This document shows, piece after piece, positions 17,758 through 26,910 of a DNA stretch of 64,000 bases. The position numbers were made by a program, and so were the translations under genes. The DNA lies in assembly GCA_028280845.1 (NCBI GenBank), contig JANQKZ010000053.1:62001-126000 (forward strand), read 5' to 3'. The notes under the pieces were generated by a model. It was not told the origin of the DNA. It did not search any database and worked only from the letters and a program-made list of their open reading frames with translations. How positions within the stretch are numbered: position 1 is the stretch's first letter; every line of letters begins with the position of its first letter. The stretch is from Opitutales bacterium (GTDB lineage Bacteria; Verrucomicrobiota; Verrucomicrobiia; Opitutales; JABSRG01).

Positions 17758-18558
17758 ATGACTGAAAAGCCAATATTTCGACTTAAATCCTTCTATGACA
17801 GGACCAAAGAGGCTGCCCGCCGCTCCCAATTTAAGGTCACGCCATATGGAATGCTCCAGGAGCAGCCCCTGCTCGCCCTCACGCGCCCGGCGATCTCCGT
17901 TCCGGGTGCTGAAGCGCTTCCGGAGACCCCGATTCACATCTATATCAGCGCGGGTATCCATGGAGATGAACCGGCAGGTCCCCTGGCCCTCTTGCGCCTT
18001 CTCAGCGAGAAATGGTTTTCCACCCGGATTCACTGGACCCTGCTGCCGCTCATGAATCCCCTGGGAATGGAAAAGAACACCCGGGAAAACCCCGAGGGCG
18101 TAGACCTGAACCGAGACTACAATGAGTTCGCCACCTACGAAGCAGCCCGACACCTGCAATGGATGCAGGCGAATGCCCCGGAGGCCGGCTATGCCTTTTC
18201 GCTCCATCTCCATGAGGACTGGGAGGCCGAGGGATTCTATACCTATGAACTCTGCCACCCCTCGGTCCCAAGCCTGGCCCGGCCCATCCTCTCCGCCGCC
18301 CAATCCGTCATGCCGCTGGATCCCCGGCCAATCATCGATGAGCGGGTCGCCCGGGGGGGGCTCATTGCTCCGGCCGCCATGGAGGGACTGGATTTGACCG
18401 ATCCGAGCAAAGCCCCCGGCGCAGAGGCGATCTACTTCTACAATCACTTCTGTAAGCTCACCTACACATTTGAAACCCCGAGTGAAGCCTACCTGGAAGA
18501 CCGGATCAGCACGCAATGTGCCGCCGCCCAGGCGGCCGTATCCGCCTTTATGGCATGA
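17758..18558 (+). CDS. M14-type zinc carboxypeptidase/deacylase
   Basis: 266 residues without a signal peptide. Zinc ligands fit the M14 pattern HxxE...H: His68 and Glu71 in [10 protein letters not shown] and a histidine in SLHLHED (His150 or His152). VDLNRDY supplies the substrate-binding Arg, and Glu239 in TFETPSE is the likely catalytic glutamate. It is shorter than classical digestive carboxypeptidases and closer to the MpaA (murein-peptide amidase) or succinylglutamate-desuccinylase-like branch. Which substrate it uses, peptidoglycan peptide or acyl-amino acid, is not decided. Divergent from gltX. Confidence 0.82.
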   Translation: MTEKPIFRLKSFYDRTKEAARRSQFKVTPYGMLQEQPLLALTRPAISVPGAEALPETPIHIYISAGIHGDEPAGPLALLRLLSEKWFSTRIHWTLLPLMNPLGMEKNTRENPEGVDLNRDYNEFATYEAARHLQWMQANAPEAGYAFSLHLHEDWEAEGFYTYELCHPSVPSLARPILSAAQSVMPLDPRPIIDERVARGGLIAPAAMEGLDLTDPSKAPGAEAIYFYNHFCKLTYTFETPSEAYLEDRISTQCAAAQAAVSAFMA

Positions 18559-18608
18559 AATGGTTGTAATTTGGACCGTTTCCGGCCATTATTTGTCATA
18601 AATCATCT

Positions 18609-19310
18609 ATGTTCATCGTATCCAGGAAGATCTTTTCTCCCCTCTACCGTTTCCTTTCCCTTGAACTCAAACTAGCCCTGATCGTCGGATTGGTGGTAGC
18701 TTTCCATACTTCCCTCGACGCCCAGGAAGAAACTAAGGAGGAATCCTCAACCCAGGCCCCGGCTGAAGCGCCCGCAGCGGATCCTACCGCCGCTCCCGAG
18801 GTGGATACCTCGGTCAGCACCTCCCTGCCGCCTACCCGCTCCAGCTCCGGCGGCGCATCAAGTTCCGGCTCCAGCATGCCGGGGGTCGTGCGGGAATCCG
18901 GTAGCTCCGGGCAGCAGATTGACCCGGTCACCGGGGAGCCGATCGAAACCCTCACGGAGATGGAAGTCAAAGAACGGGCCGAGCGGGATGTAAGCGAGTT
19001 GCTGGAAGATCCCATTATCCTGAAGCAGGGCAGAGAGCGCGACCGGGAGTTGATCGACAAATATATGGATGATGCCGACAAAATCCTGAACACCTTTACC
19101 ATTCCCTTCATCGGTATGTCTCTGGCGGCTCGTGCCGCTGAAGAGCGGCGCATGGAGGAGATCCAGAGCTTTGAGGATGAGCAGAAATCCCAGCTCGAGG
19201 CCATCAAACGGATCGATAAAGACTATTACAAAGAACGGTCCGCTGAATACTACGACACCATGATTCGCATGCGGGAGGGAAATTACACGGAGCGCGACCT
19301 GCGCCAGTAA
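18609..19310 (+). CDS. Secreted protein of unknown function
   Basis: 233 residues and no family recognised. A long N-terminal signal or anchor (about 1-38) is followed by a low-complexity Ala/Pro/Thr/Ser linker (about 45-105, with SSSGGASSSGSS) and then a charged helical C-terminal domain (MEVKERAERDVSELLEDP onward) rich in Glu, Arg and Lys. The linker suggests a tether that places the helical part away from the membrane or cell wall. It starts 50 bp after the carboxypeptidase gene and could share its transcript. Confidence 0.6.
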   Translation: MFIVSRKIFSPLYRFLSLELKLALIVGLVVAFHTSLDAQEETKEESSTQAPAEAPAADPTAAPEVDTSVSTSLPPTRSSSGGASSSGSSMPGVVRESGSSGQQIDPVTGEPIETLTEMEVKERAERDVSELLEDPIILKQGRERDRELIDKYMDDADKILNTFTIPFIGMSLAARAAEERRMEEIQSFEDEQKSQLEAIKRIDKDYYKERSAEYYDTMIRMREGNYTERDLRQ

Positions 19311-19380
19311 TACGCTTAGCCCGTATTCCGTTTATACCCTGCGCTTGACCCTCCGGTTCGGCTACGAAGAATGCGGACAC

Positions 19381-20148
19381 ATGCATATGCGTCGTCGCCA
19401 CATAACGAGAACGCTCCTCGTGCAGATTCGCGAAAGCCCAACTATCGCCGATGAGGAGTATTTCGCCTTCCTCCGTTATGGCAGGTTGGAACCCGAACAG
19501 CTGGAGCGCGTCAACCTGTTCGATAGTCCCGAACTCAGTGAATGTACCGCAGGCGACTATCAGGCTGTATTTGTCGGCGGAGCTAGCGACGCATCCGTCC
19601 TGGAACCCGTCAAATACCCCTTTGTCTTGCGGGCCCAGGCATTCATGAACGAGTGCCTCGAGGCCAACGTCCCTGTCTTCGCTTCCTGTTTCGGCTTTCA
19701 ACTCGCGGTTCAGGCGCTGGGGGGCAGCATTGTCCATCAATCCGAGGGCTTTGAAATGGGGACCATCCCCATCACGCTCACTCCCGCGGCCGCGACCGAT
19801 CCCCTGTTCAAAGACACCCCCGATGGATTCTACGCAGTTTCGGTTCATCGGGAAAAGGCCACCGAGCTCCCCCCCACCTGCGAACTCCTTGCCTACACCG
19901 AAGCGTGCTGCCATGCCTTCAAAGTGAAGGGAAAACCCTTTTGGGGCTTCCAGTTCCACCCGGAGGTCGACCGGGACATTCTCGTCTCACGGCTCACGTT
20001 CTACAAGGACCACTACACGGGGGACGATTCCCATCTCCAGAATGTTCTCGACCACGCAGTGGAAGTCCCCGAATCCACGGCCCTCATGACCCGTTTCGTC
20101 GACTGGCTTGATTATCGGCTCAAGGCTGTTAAGAATCCTATACCGTGA
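19381..20148 (+). CDS. Class I glutamine amidotransferase-like protein
   Basis: About 255 residues with the GATase-1 fold: FVGGASDASV near the N-terminal sheet, the nucleophile elbow FASCFGFQLA with its catalytic Cys, and FQFHPEVD with the catalytic His and Glu. It stands alone rather than fused to a synthase domain, like GuaA-related stand-alone amidotransferases or gamma-glutamyl hydrolase-type proteins, so the acceptor reaction is unknown. A TTG at 19345 extends the frame, but the ATG at 19381 (or 19387) is the better start. The stop overlaps the next gene as GTGA. Confidence 0.8.
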   Translation: MHMRRRHITRTLLVQIRESPTIADEEYFAFLRYGRLEPEQLERVNLFDSPELSECTAGDYQAVFVGGASDASVLEPVKYPFVLRAQAFMNECLEANVPVFASCFGFQLAVQALGGSIVHQSEGFEMGTIPITLTPAAATDPLFKDTPDGFYAVSVHREKATELPPTCELLAYTEACCHAFKVKGKPFWGFQFHPEVDRDILVSRLTFYKDHYTGDDSHLQNVLDHAVEVPESTALMTRFVDWLDYRLKAVKNPIP

Positions 20149-20954
20149 ACAACATGGCTCAGCAGTGGCGTTGGTTTGGATGGGCCCTCCTTGGATTGCT
20201 CCCCTTAACCCTTCCAGCCAAATCGAAGTTCTTCCCCAATACCTGGGGGGACATTATCGTCAATACGGACATGACCCCCTTCGGACGCGAACGGACGCCG
20301 CCCAGCCTGGAGCACCCCGTCACCTACGTGGGAGACTCCCTCGGGCTTAAATTTGGATCCATTCGTGGGGACCGGATCCCGCCGGATAAAGAAGTGGTCG
20401 ACTTCGTCGTGGATGTCCTCGCTCAACAGGGCTACATCGGGGTGAAGTCCCTCGATGAAAACCCGGAACTCTATATCACGCTGCAATGGGGATACCTCGA
20501 ACCGCCCTACGTTAATCTCTACTGGTTCTTGGGCTACGACCCCAGCAAAGACATCGCGGCCTCCAACTTTCCCGGCGCACTTGGCCCCGAAGTCTTTCGC
20601 CGCAACCTGCGGGACCCGAAGACGGAGACCATCGTGCGCCTCGCCAAGGAGCCCATGTACGGAATCATCATCGTCGCCTTTGATTTCGAATCGGCCAGCA
20701 CTCCACAACCCATTATCCTCTGGCAAACACGTATCGCGGTGCGGGCCGCGCGCAAAACCATGGCCGAGGCGCTCCCCAATATGGTGCTGGCCGCCGGCCC
20801 CAGCATCGGCCGTGAAACCACTTCCCCGGTCTTCCACGACGTCGACGACCTCCTCGAAGGCAAAGTGGAAATGGGTGACCTGGAAGAAGTCCCCGCCCAG
20901 ACCCGCTTCGATCCCGAAGGCCCCCCGACACCGCTCCCCCCGAACCCGGAATAA
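20145..20954 (+). CDS. Exported protein of unknown function
   Basis: 269 residues if the GTG at 20145 (overlapping the amidotransferase stop) is used, or 266 from the ATG at 20154. A signal peptide covers about the first 25 residues (WFGWALLGLLPLTLPAKS). The mature protein has VVDFVVDVLAQQGYIGV and LYITLQWGYLEP, reminiscent of DUF4136-type small lipoprotein-like domains but without a lipobox cysteine. The C-terminus is proline-rich. Translation is probably coupled to the upstream gene. The function is unknown. Confidence 0.6.
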   Translation: MNNMAQQWRWFGWALLGLLPLTLPAKSKFFPNTWGDIIVNTDMTPFGRERTPPSLEHPVTYVGDSLGLKFGSIRGDRIPPDKEVVDFVVDVLAQQGYIGVKSLDENPELYITLQWGYLEPPYVNLYWFLGYDPSKDIAASNFPGALGPEVFRRNLRDPKTETIVRLAKEPMYGIIIVAFDFESASTPQPIILWQTRIAVRAARKTMAEALPNMVLAAGPSIGRETTSPVFHDVDDLLEGKVEMGDLEEVPAQTRFDPEGPPTPLPPNPE

Positions 20955-21447
20955 CCCCGCAGGGTATCCACTCGCGGATGGCTGGCCCACAACCCCGGAC
21001 TTGCACCCGCTCCGGTAACCCCCTAGCCTGCTTAATCATAAGGAGGTTATGGTGCATTCTGGCACAAAAGGCCTTACCATTATTTATACTGCTTTGTTTC
21101 AGGAAGAAGGGTTCGGAAACTCCCGGGATCAACGGACATCCCCCCAACACCCTCCTCACTGGCGGTAGCATGTCCCAAATCCGCATCAGCTTCCACGGAC
21201 TCCCGAAACCATGACACGTTACCGGACCCCCCTAGACACCAGACACTAGACACCCCACCCCACACTCTCCCAAAACCCCTTACTCCCCTCACTTCCCCAA
21301 ACACACAAAGGACCGTAGCCCCTTACCGCACAAACCCGACTACGCACTTCATCTGCAAATCCGCCATCTAGATCGTCAACCACTTACCCATCCCATCCTC
21401 CCCAATCGCACCGAGGAACATACTAAATTGTTCGCGATAAAACAAAA
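20955..21447. other. 493-bp intergenic stretch without a supported gene
   Basis: No convincing ORF, RNA gene or terminator was found. A short direct-repeat phrase TAGACACC-AGACAC-TAGACACC lies at 21233-21254, inside a C/A-rich tract. Base composition shifts here from GC-rich to visibly more AT-rich towards 21448, so this stretch marks the left edge of the compositionally different segment. Confidence 0.5.
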
Positions 21448-21840
21448 ATGAAAACTCATCTCACATCACTCCTCGTTCTAATCATCACCCTCTGCTTCCA
21501 AAGCACCTCAATCTACGCCGGTGATTTCCATCACTCAGAGAAATCGCCTACATCCCTCACTGAAATCGAGGCCTCCAAACAACTCAATACTACAGAGAGC
21601 CGAGCCCACAAATGGACCTTAAATACTCTACTCTATTCCATTGAAGTCAGACCAATTAGTATAACGTTTCCGGAAAAACGTTTTTTATTTGCTGAACTTA
21701 TTCGAGTCAATCCAGATGGCCACTCAGCTAGGCTGGGCTTCAAAGAAGGGAATGAAAAGAACCAGCAGCCTGATTGGGAATCTGTAAACCAGCTCATCGA
21801 TTTAGGTTACCCCAAGATGAAATACAATTGGGATGGATGA
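21448..21840 (+). CDS. Exported protein of unknown function (AT-rich segment)
   Basis: 130 residues with a signal peptide (1-24, ending IYA) and no recognised family. The mature part is mixed alpha/beta with a tryptophan-containing segment (RAHKWTLNTLLYSIEV) and a charged C-terminus ending KYNWDG. Codon and base use are clearly AT-richer than in the neighbouring genes. The stop overlaps the next start as ATGA (21837-21840), so the two are translationally coupled. The coupling and the signal peptide make it a believable gene despite the lack of homology. Confidence 0.6.
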   Translation: MKTHLTSLLVLIITLCFQSTSIYAGDFHHSEKSPTSLTEIEASKQLNTTESRAHKWTLNTLLYSIEVRPISITFPEKRFLFAELIRVNPDGHSARLGFKEGNEKNQQPDWESVNQLIDLGYPKMKYNWDG

Positions 21841-22220
21841 AAATATTCCTCCTAATCGGAATTCTACTAGTTTACACCGGATGCTCATCGGTGATAGGAG
21901 GCCTAACACGGGAGCAAATTGACAAAGCCTATGTCGGCGAGATTGCGATAGGGCCACCAAAGCGACTAAATGAAATAATTCAATTTCCCCTCTCCTTCTC
22001 AGGCGGGCAGTGGAGGCAAAACTCTGCCATTTGTTTCCTAAACGCCGAATCAAAGACACGGGATAAAGAAATCAGAATTAAAATATTCACCTCTCTTTGT
22101 TCGGGAGATCCCAACCCCATGGTTCTTCAAATTGATTCAGTAGAACCGGGATCGTATAGTTTGGTCTTTGAGGACCCAGATGGAAAAACCCATTACCTTC
22201 AAAAAATTGAAATCAAATAA
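21837..22220 (+). CDS. Putative lipoprotein of unknown function (AT-rich segment)
   Basis: 127 residues starting MKIFLLIGILLVYTGCSS, a lipoprotein signal with Cys16 as the likely lipidated residue, although Tyr at -3 is not the commonest lipobox residue. A mature domain of about 110 residues ends in a beta-rich region (YSLVFEDPDGKTHYLQKIEIK). The ATG overlaps the upstream stop by 4 bp. A longer in-frame start at 21774 is less likely because it would bury the signal sequence. No family was recognised. Confidence 0.62.
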   Translation: MKIFLLIGILLVYTGCSSVIGGLTREQIDKAYVGEIAIGPPKRLNEIIQFPLSFSGGQWRQNSAICFLNAESKTRDKEIRIKIFTSLCSGDPNPMVLQIDSVEPGSYSLVFEDPDGKTHYLQKIEIK

Positions 22221-22269
22221 TCTGCGTGACAAGCAGGTAGAGGTAACGTCGCCTCAGCTAAGTCGTTCG

Positions 22270-23055
22270 ATGAAAAGAAAAATGAAATTACCCATAAAGC
22301 TCCTCCTTTTCTCTTTTGGGACAATCCTTGCCCATGGAGAAGTAACGATCTCGGGACCGCTTGCTGAAATCAGAAAGCAGATCCTTGATAACGATAAGCC
22401 TCCCATAGTAAAACTATCGGGGGAATACATTGAAAAGGAGATGCCTCTTGAATACACCCTGGAGGGCTTCACCTATTCAAGGGGAAAGAAATACAATGAG
22501 GTCGTAGCGGACAGTCTCAGAAAACAAAACCTGGTGAAACAAAAGGTGGGAGACCTGAATGGAGTTACCTTTCTAGAAGGGAATGCGATTAGCCTGCCTC
22601 AAGGAGACTTGGCCTCTTCAGAGCTGAAAGAATTAGAATACCAGGTCGGTTTTCGGTTGGTATCTCAATCGCTCAAGGACCTTGAATCCGCTATGAGTCG
22701 TATGATCGACATCGAGGGAATCATAGTCTCTTCTGTAAAATCAAAATTTGTGATTACTCCTGAATTTGAAAGACAGGGAATTTCAAAAGCCATAGACAAC
22801 CTGGAAAGCACGAAAAAATTTTACGAGGAACGATTTGGCATCTCTCTCAAGTTTGTGAGTTTTTATAGGCCCTACCTACAAAGCTATAATGATTCCTCTT
22901 CTGAAGAGATCCAGCTTCTAAGCCCCTTCTCGGTCTCTTCCAGACGGAAATTTGACGAGCGGAATACGAGAACTGAAATCATCAAAGGTTTTGCAGAATC
23001 CGAATATAAATTCGAAGTGATGGCTGACTACACCGTTGGAACGAAAGAAAACTAA
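22270..23055 (+). CDS. Exported protein of unknown function (AT-rich segment)
   Basis: 261 residues from the ATG at 22270 (another Met at 22282). The signal peptide ends near ILAHG. The mature protein has an N-terminal beta-rich domain (VTISGPLAEIRKQI onward) and a helical C-terminal part. An extended frame begins at 22168 and would overlap the lipoprotein gene, but starting there loses the signal peptide, so 22270 is preferred. 22741-22800 counts as about 33% GC, against 63% for 50521-50580 in this window. No known family. It forms a compact unit with the two genes before it. Confidence 0.62.
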   Translation: MKRKMKLPIKLLLFSFGTILAHGEVTISGPLAEIRKQILDNDKPPIVKLSGEYIEKEMPLEYTLEGFTYSRGKKYNEVVADSLRKQNLVKQKVGDLNGVTFLEGNAISLPQGDLASSELKELEYQVGFRLVSQSLKDLESAMSRMIDIEGIIVSSVKSKFVITPEFERQGISKAIDNLESTKKFYEERFGISLKFVSFYRPYLQSYNDSSSEEIQLLSPFSVSSRRKFDERNTRTEIIKGFAESEYKFEVMADYTVGTKEN

Positions 23056-23241
23056 TACAACGAGCAGGTGAGCCACACAGTGAACAAAACGGATCCACAA
23101 ATCGATCCCTCAATCCTCCGGAAAATATTCTTTCCATAGACTCGAAATACGCCCTCCCCAAGTGGGCTTGGCTATCCGACAATAAAAATTTAAAGCGAAA
23201 ACGGATCGCACACGGTCAGCAGCTTGTTGGTTAATTCAAAG

Positions 23242-23829
23242 ATGAAAACAATGGCCTATATGGCGACCAGCTTGGATGGCTACATCGCAGATCGCAAGGG
23301 TTCCGTCGATTGGCTCAATGCCATACCCAATCCGGATCAAGGGGATTACGGGTTTTCCGAGTTTATGCAGGAGGTGGATTCGATTCTCATGGGATCCAAT
23401 ACCTTTCGAGTGGTTCAATCGTTTGGGGCCTGGCCCTACGAGAAACCCGTCTTCGTGGCCAGCCGGAGTATGAGGTCAATTCCGAACGGTTTTACGGACC
23501 GCATCAGCCTGGTAGCGGGCGCGCTTGAAGCCATTTTTATAGAAATGGAAGACCAGGGCTATCAATCGGTTTATGTCGACGGCGGACAGCTGGTTCAAGG
23601 CTGCCTGGAAGCCGGCCTACTTCATGAAATTTGTATCACGCGTATCCCTATTCTGCTTGGAGATGGCATTCCGCTTTTTGCCAAGACTGAGCGTGAGATA
23701 CAGCTCAAACATGAGAAAACCGAAGTCCTCGGAATTGGTTTAGTCAAAACCAGATATACCATCATACACACACCCAACCCGCAGGTGGACCCAACGTCGC
23801 CCAACCTGCCGGACTCAACCTCAGCATAG
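23242..23829 (+). CDS. Dihydrofolate-reductase-like (RibD C-terminal domain) protein
   Basis: 195 residues of the RibD_C/DHFR fold: MAYMATSLDGYIADRKGSVDWL at the start (substrate and NADPH loop), LMGSNTFRVV, and VYVDGGQLVQGCLEAGLLHEI with the glycine-rich cofactor loop. Stand-alone members are NAD(P)H reductases of mostly unknown substrate, annotated as dihydrofolate reductase family. An in-frame TTG at 23224 gives a longer version, but the ATG at 23242 is preferred. The last 20 residues (NPQVDPTSPNLPDSTSA) are a non-conserved tail. Composition returns towards the genomic average here. Confidence 0.82.
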   Translation: MKTMAYMATSLDGYIADRKGSVDWLNAIPNPDQGDYGFSEFMQEVDSILMGSNTFRVVQSFGAWPYEKPVFVASRSMRSIPNGFTDRISLVAGALEAIFIEMEDQGYQSVYVDGGQLVQGCLEAGLLHEICITRIPILLGDGIPLFAKTEREIQLKHEKTEVLGIGLVKTRYTIIHTPNPQVDPTSPNLPDSTSA

Positions 23830-23904
23830 TCTGCGTTTCCGGACTTGCTATCGACGGACAAAGTATCGTTACCCGCTTATCTCCCCACGCTTCGCAAAAA
23901 CCGT

Positions 23905-24435
23905 ATGCTCATTCGAACAGCACAAGCCTCCGATTCCACGAAAATTGAAACCTTGCACCTGGCGGCTTTTCCCGAGGAGGAGCGTGAGTTAGTGGCCCGG
24001 CTGGCGGTTCGCCTCTTGGCCGAGCCCGCTTCCCCGCCTACCCTGTCCCTTGTGGCAGAGACGGAGGAGACCCTGATCGGGCATGTTGCATACAGTCCGA
24101 TGACAGATCCGGCACACCCGGGCTTGTCTGCGGCTATCCTGGGCCCATTAGCGGTAGTTCCGGACCGGCAGGGACAGGGAATTGGGACTTCCCTGGTTCA
24201 GACGGGATTAGCTCAGCTCAACGAAGCCGCAACCCAGTGGGTTTTTGTCTATGGAGACCCTGCCTATTACGGACGGTTTGGTTTTGCACCGTCGGATCCC
24301 ACGATCTACCGACCTCCCTACCCGCTTCAGCATCCCGATGGTTGGCAGAAACTATCCTTGCGCCCCTATTCGGAATGCAGCGCCTCCTACGACTTTACCT
24401 GTGTCCCGGCTCTCGCTGATGTCTCACTGTGGTGA
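23905..24435 (+). CDS. GNAT-family N-acetyltransferase (YhbS-like)
   Basis: 176 residues from the ATG at 23905, which gives the standard MLIRTAQASD opening. The in-frame start at 23845 adds 20 unconserved residues. The acetyl-CoA pyrophosphate loop is PDRQGQGIGTSLV, preceded by ILGPLAVVP, and GDPAYYGRFGFAPS is the YhbS-type C-terminal segment. It acetylates an unidentified amine. Convergent with the pseudouridine synthase gene 52 bp further on. Confidence 0.85.
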   Translation: MLIRTAQASDSTKIETLHLAAFPEEERELVARLAVRLLAEPASPPTLSLVAETEETLIGHVAYSPMTDPAHPGLSAAILGPLAVVPDRQGQGIGTSLVQTGLAQLNEAATQWVFVYGDPAYYGRFGFAPSDPTIYRPPYPLQHPDGWQKLSLRPYSECSASYDFTCVPALADVSLW

Positions 24436-24487
24436 TGGTCATTGAATAATTTCGAGAATCACCCGGAGCTCTCCTCTAGTTGACGAA

Positions 24488-25309
24488 TCATGCAGGCCGC
24501 ACCGTGTCAATACGGTCCATAATCTCGGCGGGAGAATATTCGAGTAAGTCAGAACATAATCCGAGGAAATCCTCGGTCGGGGGAGCTTTCCAGGTTATAG
24601 GACCATCCGGAAATTTGAATTCCATCTCCAGGCAATGGAGGGCCTGCCGGGGATGCAACAGGTCGGCGGCCATTTGGCCGGACCACCCGGATTGAATAAA
24701 ATCCAGATAGTGTTGGGGATTACCCCCGTAGATTTTGTCCCCTATGATGGGAGCTCCCAGCCATTCGGCATGCGCACGAATCTGATGTTTTCGACCCGTC
24801 TCCGGAAAAACGAGGGAAAGGACAACATTGTCTTTGGCTACCAGGGGAAAAAACCGGGATACAGCTCGCCGGGATGAGTTGGACTTCCTGACCGTCTGTT
24901 TCACATAGACCGGGCTCTCCAGGTCTTTGGCCAGATGCTGGTTCACCTCCAGAAGTTCGCCCATCGGTAAAGATCCCCTCTGGAGCGCAACATAGGTTTT
25001 CCGAACAATTCGGTTCTGCAAAGCCATCTGGTAGGCGCGCGCAAACCGTTTCTGCTTTCCGATGATAACGAGCCCGGAGGTTTCCCGGTCCAGTCGTGAA
25101 ATCAAGTGAAGGGTCTCTAATCCCGTGTGCGCTTTGCTGGCGCCCACGAGGCTTGAATAGGGCCCATGTTTCGAAGGGTGACAGACCACCCAGCCCGGTT
25201 TGTTGATTATTAATGCATCGTCGTCTTCATACAGGATCCACTTGTGAAAATCCTCAGGATCAATCAGGGGAGCTTCCAACTCCAATAGGGGGATAAGGCC
25301 GGTTGACAT
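24488..25309 (-). CDS. RluA-family RNA pseudouridine synthase
   Basis: 273 residues from the ATG at 25309. The catalytic motif SRLDRETSG (with the essential aspartate) and the downstream TGRKHQIRAHAEWLG are those of RluA/RluC/RluD and YqcB-type enzymes that isomerise specific uridines in rRNA or tRNA. No N-terminal S4 domain is present in this form. An upstream in-frame extension to 25423 exists but would overlap the SDR gene deeply, while the ATG at 25309 overlaps the SDR stop by one base (TGATG), pointing to coupling. The target position is unknown. Confidence 0.9.
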   Translation of the reverse strand: MSTGLIPLLELEAPLIDPEDFHKWILYEDDDALIINKPGWVVCHPSKHGPYSSLVGASKAHTGLETLHLISRLDRETSGLVIIGKQKRFARAYQMALQNRIVRKTYVALQRGSLPMGELLEVNQHLAKDLESPVYVKQTVRKSNSSRRAVSRFFPLVAKDNVVLSLVFPETGRKHQIRAHAEWLGAPIIGDKIYGGNPQHYLDFIQSGWSGQMAADLLHPRQALHCLEMEFKFPDGPITWKAPPTEDFLGLCSDLLEYSPAEIMDRIDTVRPA

Positions 25310-26121
25310 CACTGGAATTGGCTCAGGCGCAAGCTCTTGATCACCTTCAATGCGACGGGAGCGACCCAGCGTTTGGGCAGTAAGCTGCCCATCCCGATAA
25401 CCAGCCAGTTCACCCAGCCACATATTAAGAGGGATTTTCGTTTTCCAAGCGCCTTCAAGCTCATGGCTACTACTTGCTCGGCAGTATGCCCGCCCACCCC
25501 TTTCAGGGGAGACACTTTAAAGCCCGCCCGTTCAAAGAAAGCGGATTCCGTCGGACCGGGACAAACGGTGAGGCAAAACGCCTGACCCCCCTCCATTAAT
25601 TCCTGGTTGAGCGCCAGCCCCCAATGCAAAACAAATGATTTGGTAGCGGCATAGGTACTCATGAAGGGAGCCGGCAAAAAACCTGCGATAGAGGCAATGT
25701 TCATCACTGCTCCGCCATGCTCCAGTAAAAGGGGTTTCAGTAATCCGGTCAGGTGAACCAACGCCCTGATATTTAAATCCAGCATGCCCAATTCCGTTTC
25801 CAAGTCCCCCGCCGGAAAGGCCCCATAGGCTCCATACCCGCTGTTATTGATGAGGAGGATTCGCTTTCCCTCTGAAGCTGCAATCCACTCCCGGATTTTG
25901 TAAAAATTTTGTAAAAGCAGATCCCGGTCCGTGAGGTCTACCGGAAAGTGTTGGCAACGGTGGATTCCCTCTTTAAACTCAGCAGTCGACCGCGAGAGAT
26001 TAGCTATGGACTTAGGAGTTTTAGTGCTGAGTGCAGCACGGAGAAAAGCCCGGCCGATGCCGGAGGAACCTCCTGTAATGATCAGGATATCATATGGTTC
26101 TAAAATTTCTTCTGTAGTCAT
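25309..26121 (-). CDS. Short-chain dehydrogenase/reductase
   Basis: 270 residues. The Rossmann motif is GGSSGIG (17-23), the fold-stabilising NNSG replaces the usual NNAG, and the catalytic Ser-Tyr-Lys set includes YAATK with a serine in MNIASIAGF. After the core comes a C-terminal extension with hydrophobic stretches (WVNWLVIGMGSLLP) suggesting membrane association, as in DltE- or YqjQ-type short-chain reductases. The substrate is unknown. It is the first gene of a two-gene unit with the pseudouridine synthase. Confidence 0.88.
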   Translation of the reverse strand: MTTEEILEPYDILIITGGSSGIGRAFLRAALSTKTPKSIANLSRSTAEFKEGIHRCQHFPVDLTDRDLLLQNFYKIREWIAASEGKRILLINNSGYGAYGAFPAGDLETELGMLDLNIRALVHLTGLLKPLLLEHGGAVMNIASIAGFLPAPFMSTYAATKSFVLHWGLALNQELMEGGQAFCLTVCPGPTESAFFERAGFKVSPLKGVGGHTAEQVVAMSLKALGKRKSLLICGWVNWLVIGMGSLLPKRWVAPVALKVIKSLRLSQFQ

Positions 26122-26200
26122 GGATCAAAGGACGAACAGAGCTGACTCACCGGTGAAGGGTAAACCATAAACTTTCACACCTATAAAGAAAGGAATAAGT

Positions 26201-26569
26201 ATGAAGCAACATGATGTCATCATCTCTGGTCACCATCTTGACCTCACCGAAGCACTCAAGAACATGGTCTATCAGAAAGTAGAAAAATTGTTCGTGCACG
26301 AGGAACAGATTATACGACTTAGAGTTGAGCTCAGCTTCAATCCTAACAAAGCGCACCAGAATGAATACCAGGCGAAGGGGCATATTGTGATCAATCGGAA
26401 CGATATCATTCTTTCAGCCCAATCTGACGATCTCTACAAATCTATAGATGACCTGGTCATCAAGCTGACTCGCGCTATTCGGCGGCGCTCCCGCTTGAAG
26501 AAAGTAAAAACCAAAAAAGTCCACGAGGTGGAGATTCCGGCAACCTTGCCCAAGGTGAAATCAGCCTGA
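26201..26569 (+). CDS. hpf: Ribosome hibernation-promoting factor (HPF/RaiA family)
   Basis: 122 residues of the sigma-54-modulation/S30AE domain: DVIISGHHLDLTEALKNMVYQKVEKL at the N-terminus and DDLYKSIDDLVIKLTRAIRRR in the helix that contacts 16S rRNA. It binds the decoding region of resting ribosomes. It has the short form plus a basic tail of about 25 residues, and lacks the C-terminal dimerisation domain of long HPF. A good Shine-Dalgarno, AAAGGA at 26189-26194 with 6-nt spacing, supports the ATG at 26201. An intrinsic terminator follows. Confidence 0.93.
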   Translation: MKQHDVIISGHHLDLTEALKNMVYQKVEKLFVHEEQIIRLRVELSFNPNKAHQNEYQAKGHIVINRNDIILSAQSDDLYKSIDDLVIKLTRAIRRRSRLKKVKTKKVHEVEIPATLPKVKSA

Positions 26570-26597
26570 ATCCACCCGCTTCGGAGCACTTTACCCG

Positions 26598-26624
26598 GGG
26601 TCGCCTATGGGCGGCCCTTTTTTT
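26598..26624 (+). terminator. Intrinsic terminator of hpf
   Basis: Stem GGGTCGCC (26598-26605) pairs with GGCGGCCC (26610-26617) with one G-U wobble and a TATG loop, followed by seven T residues (26618-26624). It begins 28 bp after the hpf stop. The hairpin overlaps the last codons of the opposite-strand PGPGW gene. Confidence 0.85.
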
Positions 26625-26910
26625 GCTCGGATTGAACAGGCTCCAAAGTGGAATACCGGCGTTTCCCCATGCGTTGACCAACGGTCTGGGCCTCGGTTTT
26701 CAGCCGGTTTAACCAGCGTCGTGCCCAGGTGAATTCAACCGCTAACACCCCCAAACCCAGGCCGATGACCACAATTCCGGGACCGGGGGTCAACAGGAGA
26801 GCGGCTCCAATCAATAGCAGGGTTCCCCCGATCAGGCTGATCACCAACCGTCTGGCCTGCCGGTAGGCCAGGCCTCCGGCGCTCCGGAAACTTTGGGGGA
26901 TCCACTTCAT
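26605..26910 (-). CDS. PGPGW-type membrane protein
   Basis: 101 residues with two hydrophobic spans (about 24-43 and 47-62). LTPGPGIVVIGLGLGVLAVEFTWARRWLNRL is the signature of the putative transmembrane PGPGW family, although the fifth residue here is Ile rather than Trp. These small inner-membrane proteins are widespread and uncharacterised. GGAG five bases before the ATG on the minus strand supports the start. The stop lies inside the hpf terminator stem on the other strand, a tight convergent arrangement. Confidence 0.75.
   Translation of the reverse strand: MKWIPQSFRSAGGLAYRQARRLVISLIGGTLLLIGAALLLTPGPGIVVIGLGLGVLAVEFTWARRWLNRLKTEAQTVGQRMGKRRYSTLEPVQSEQKKGRP

Noticed and set aside
20978-21214. 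78-codon ORF in the 493-bp gap
   Set aside because: Low-complexity composition, no Shine-Dalgarno, no similarity to any family; treated as chance.
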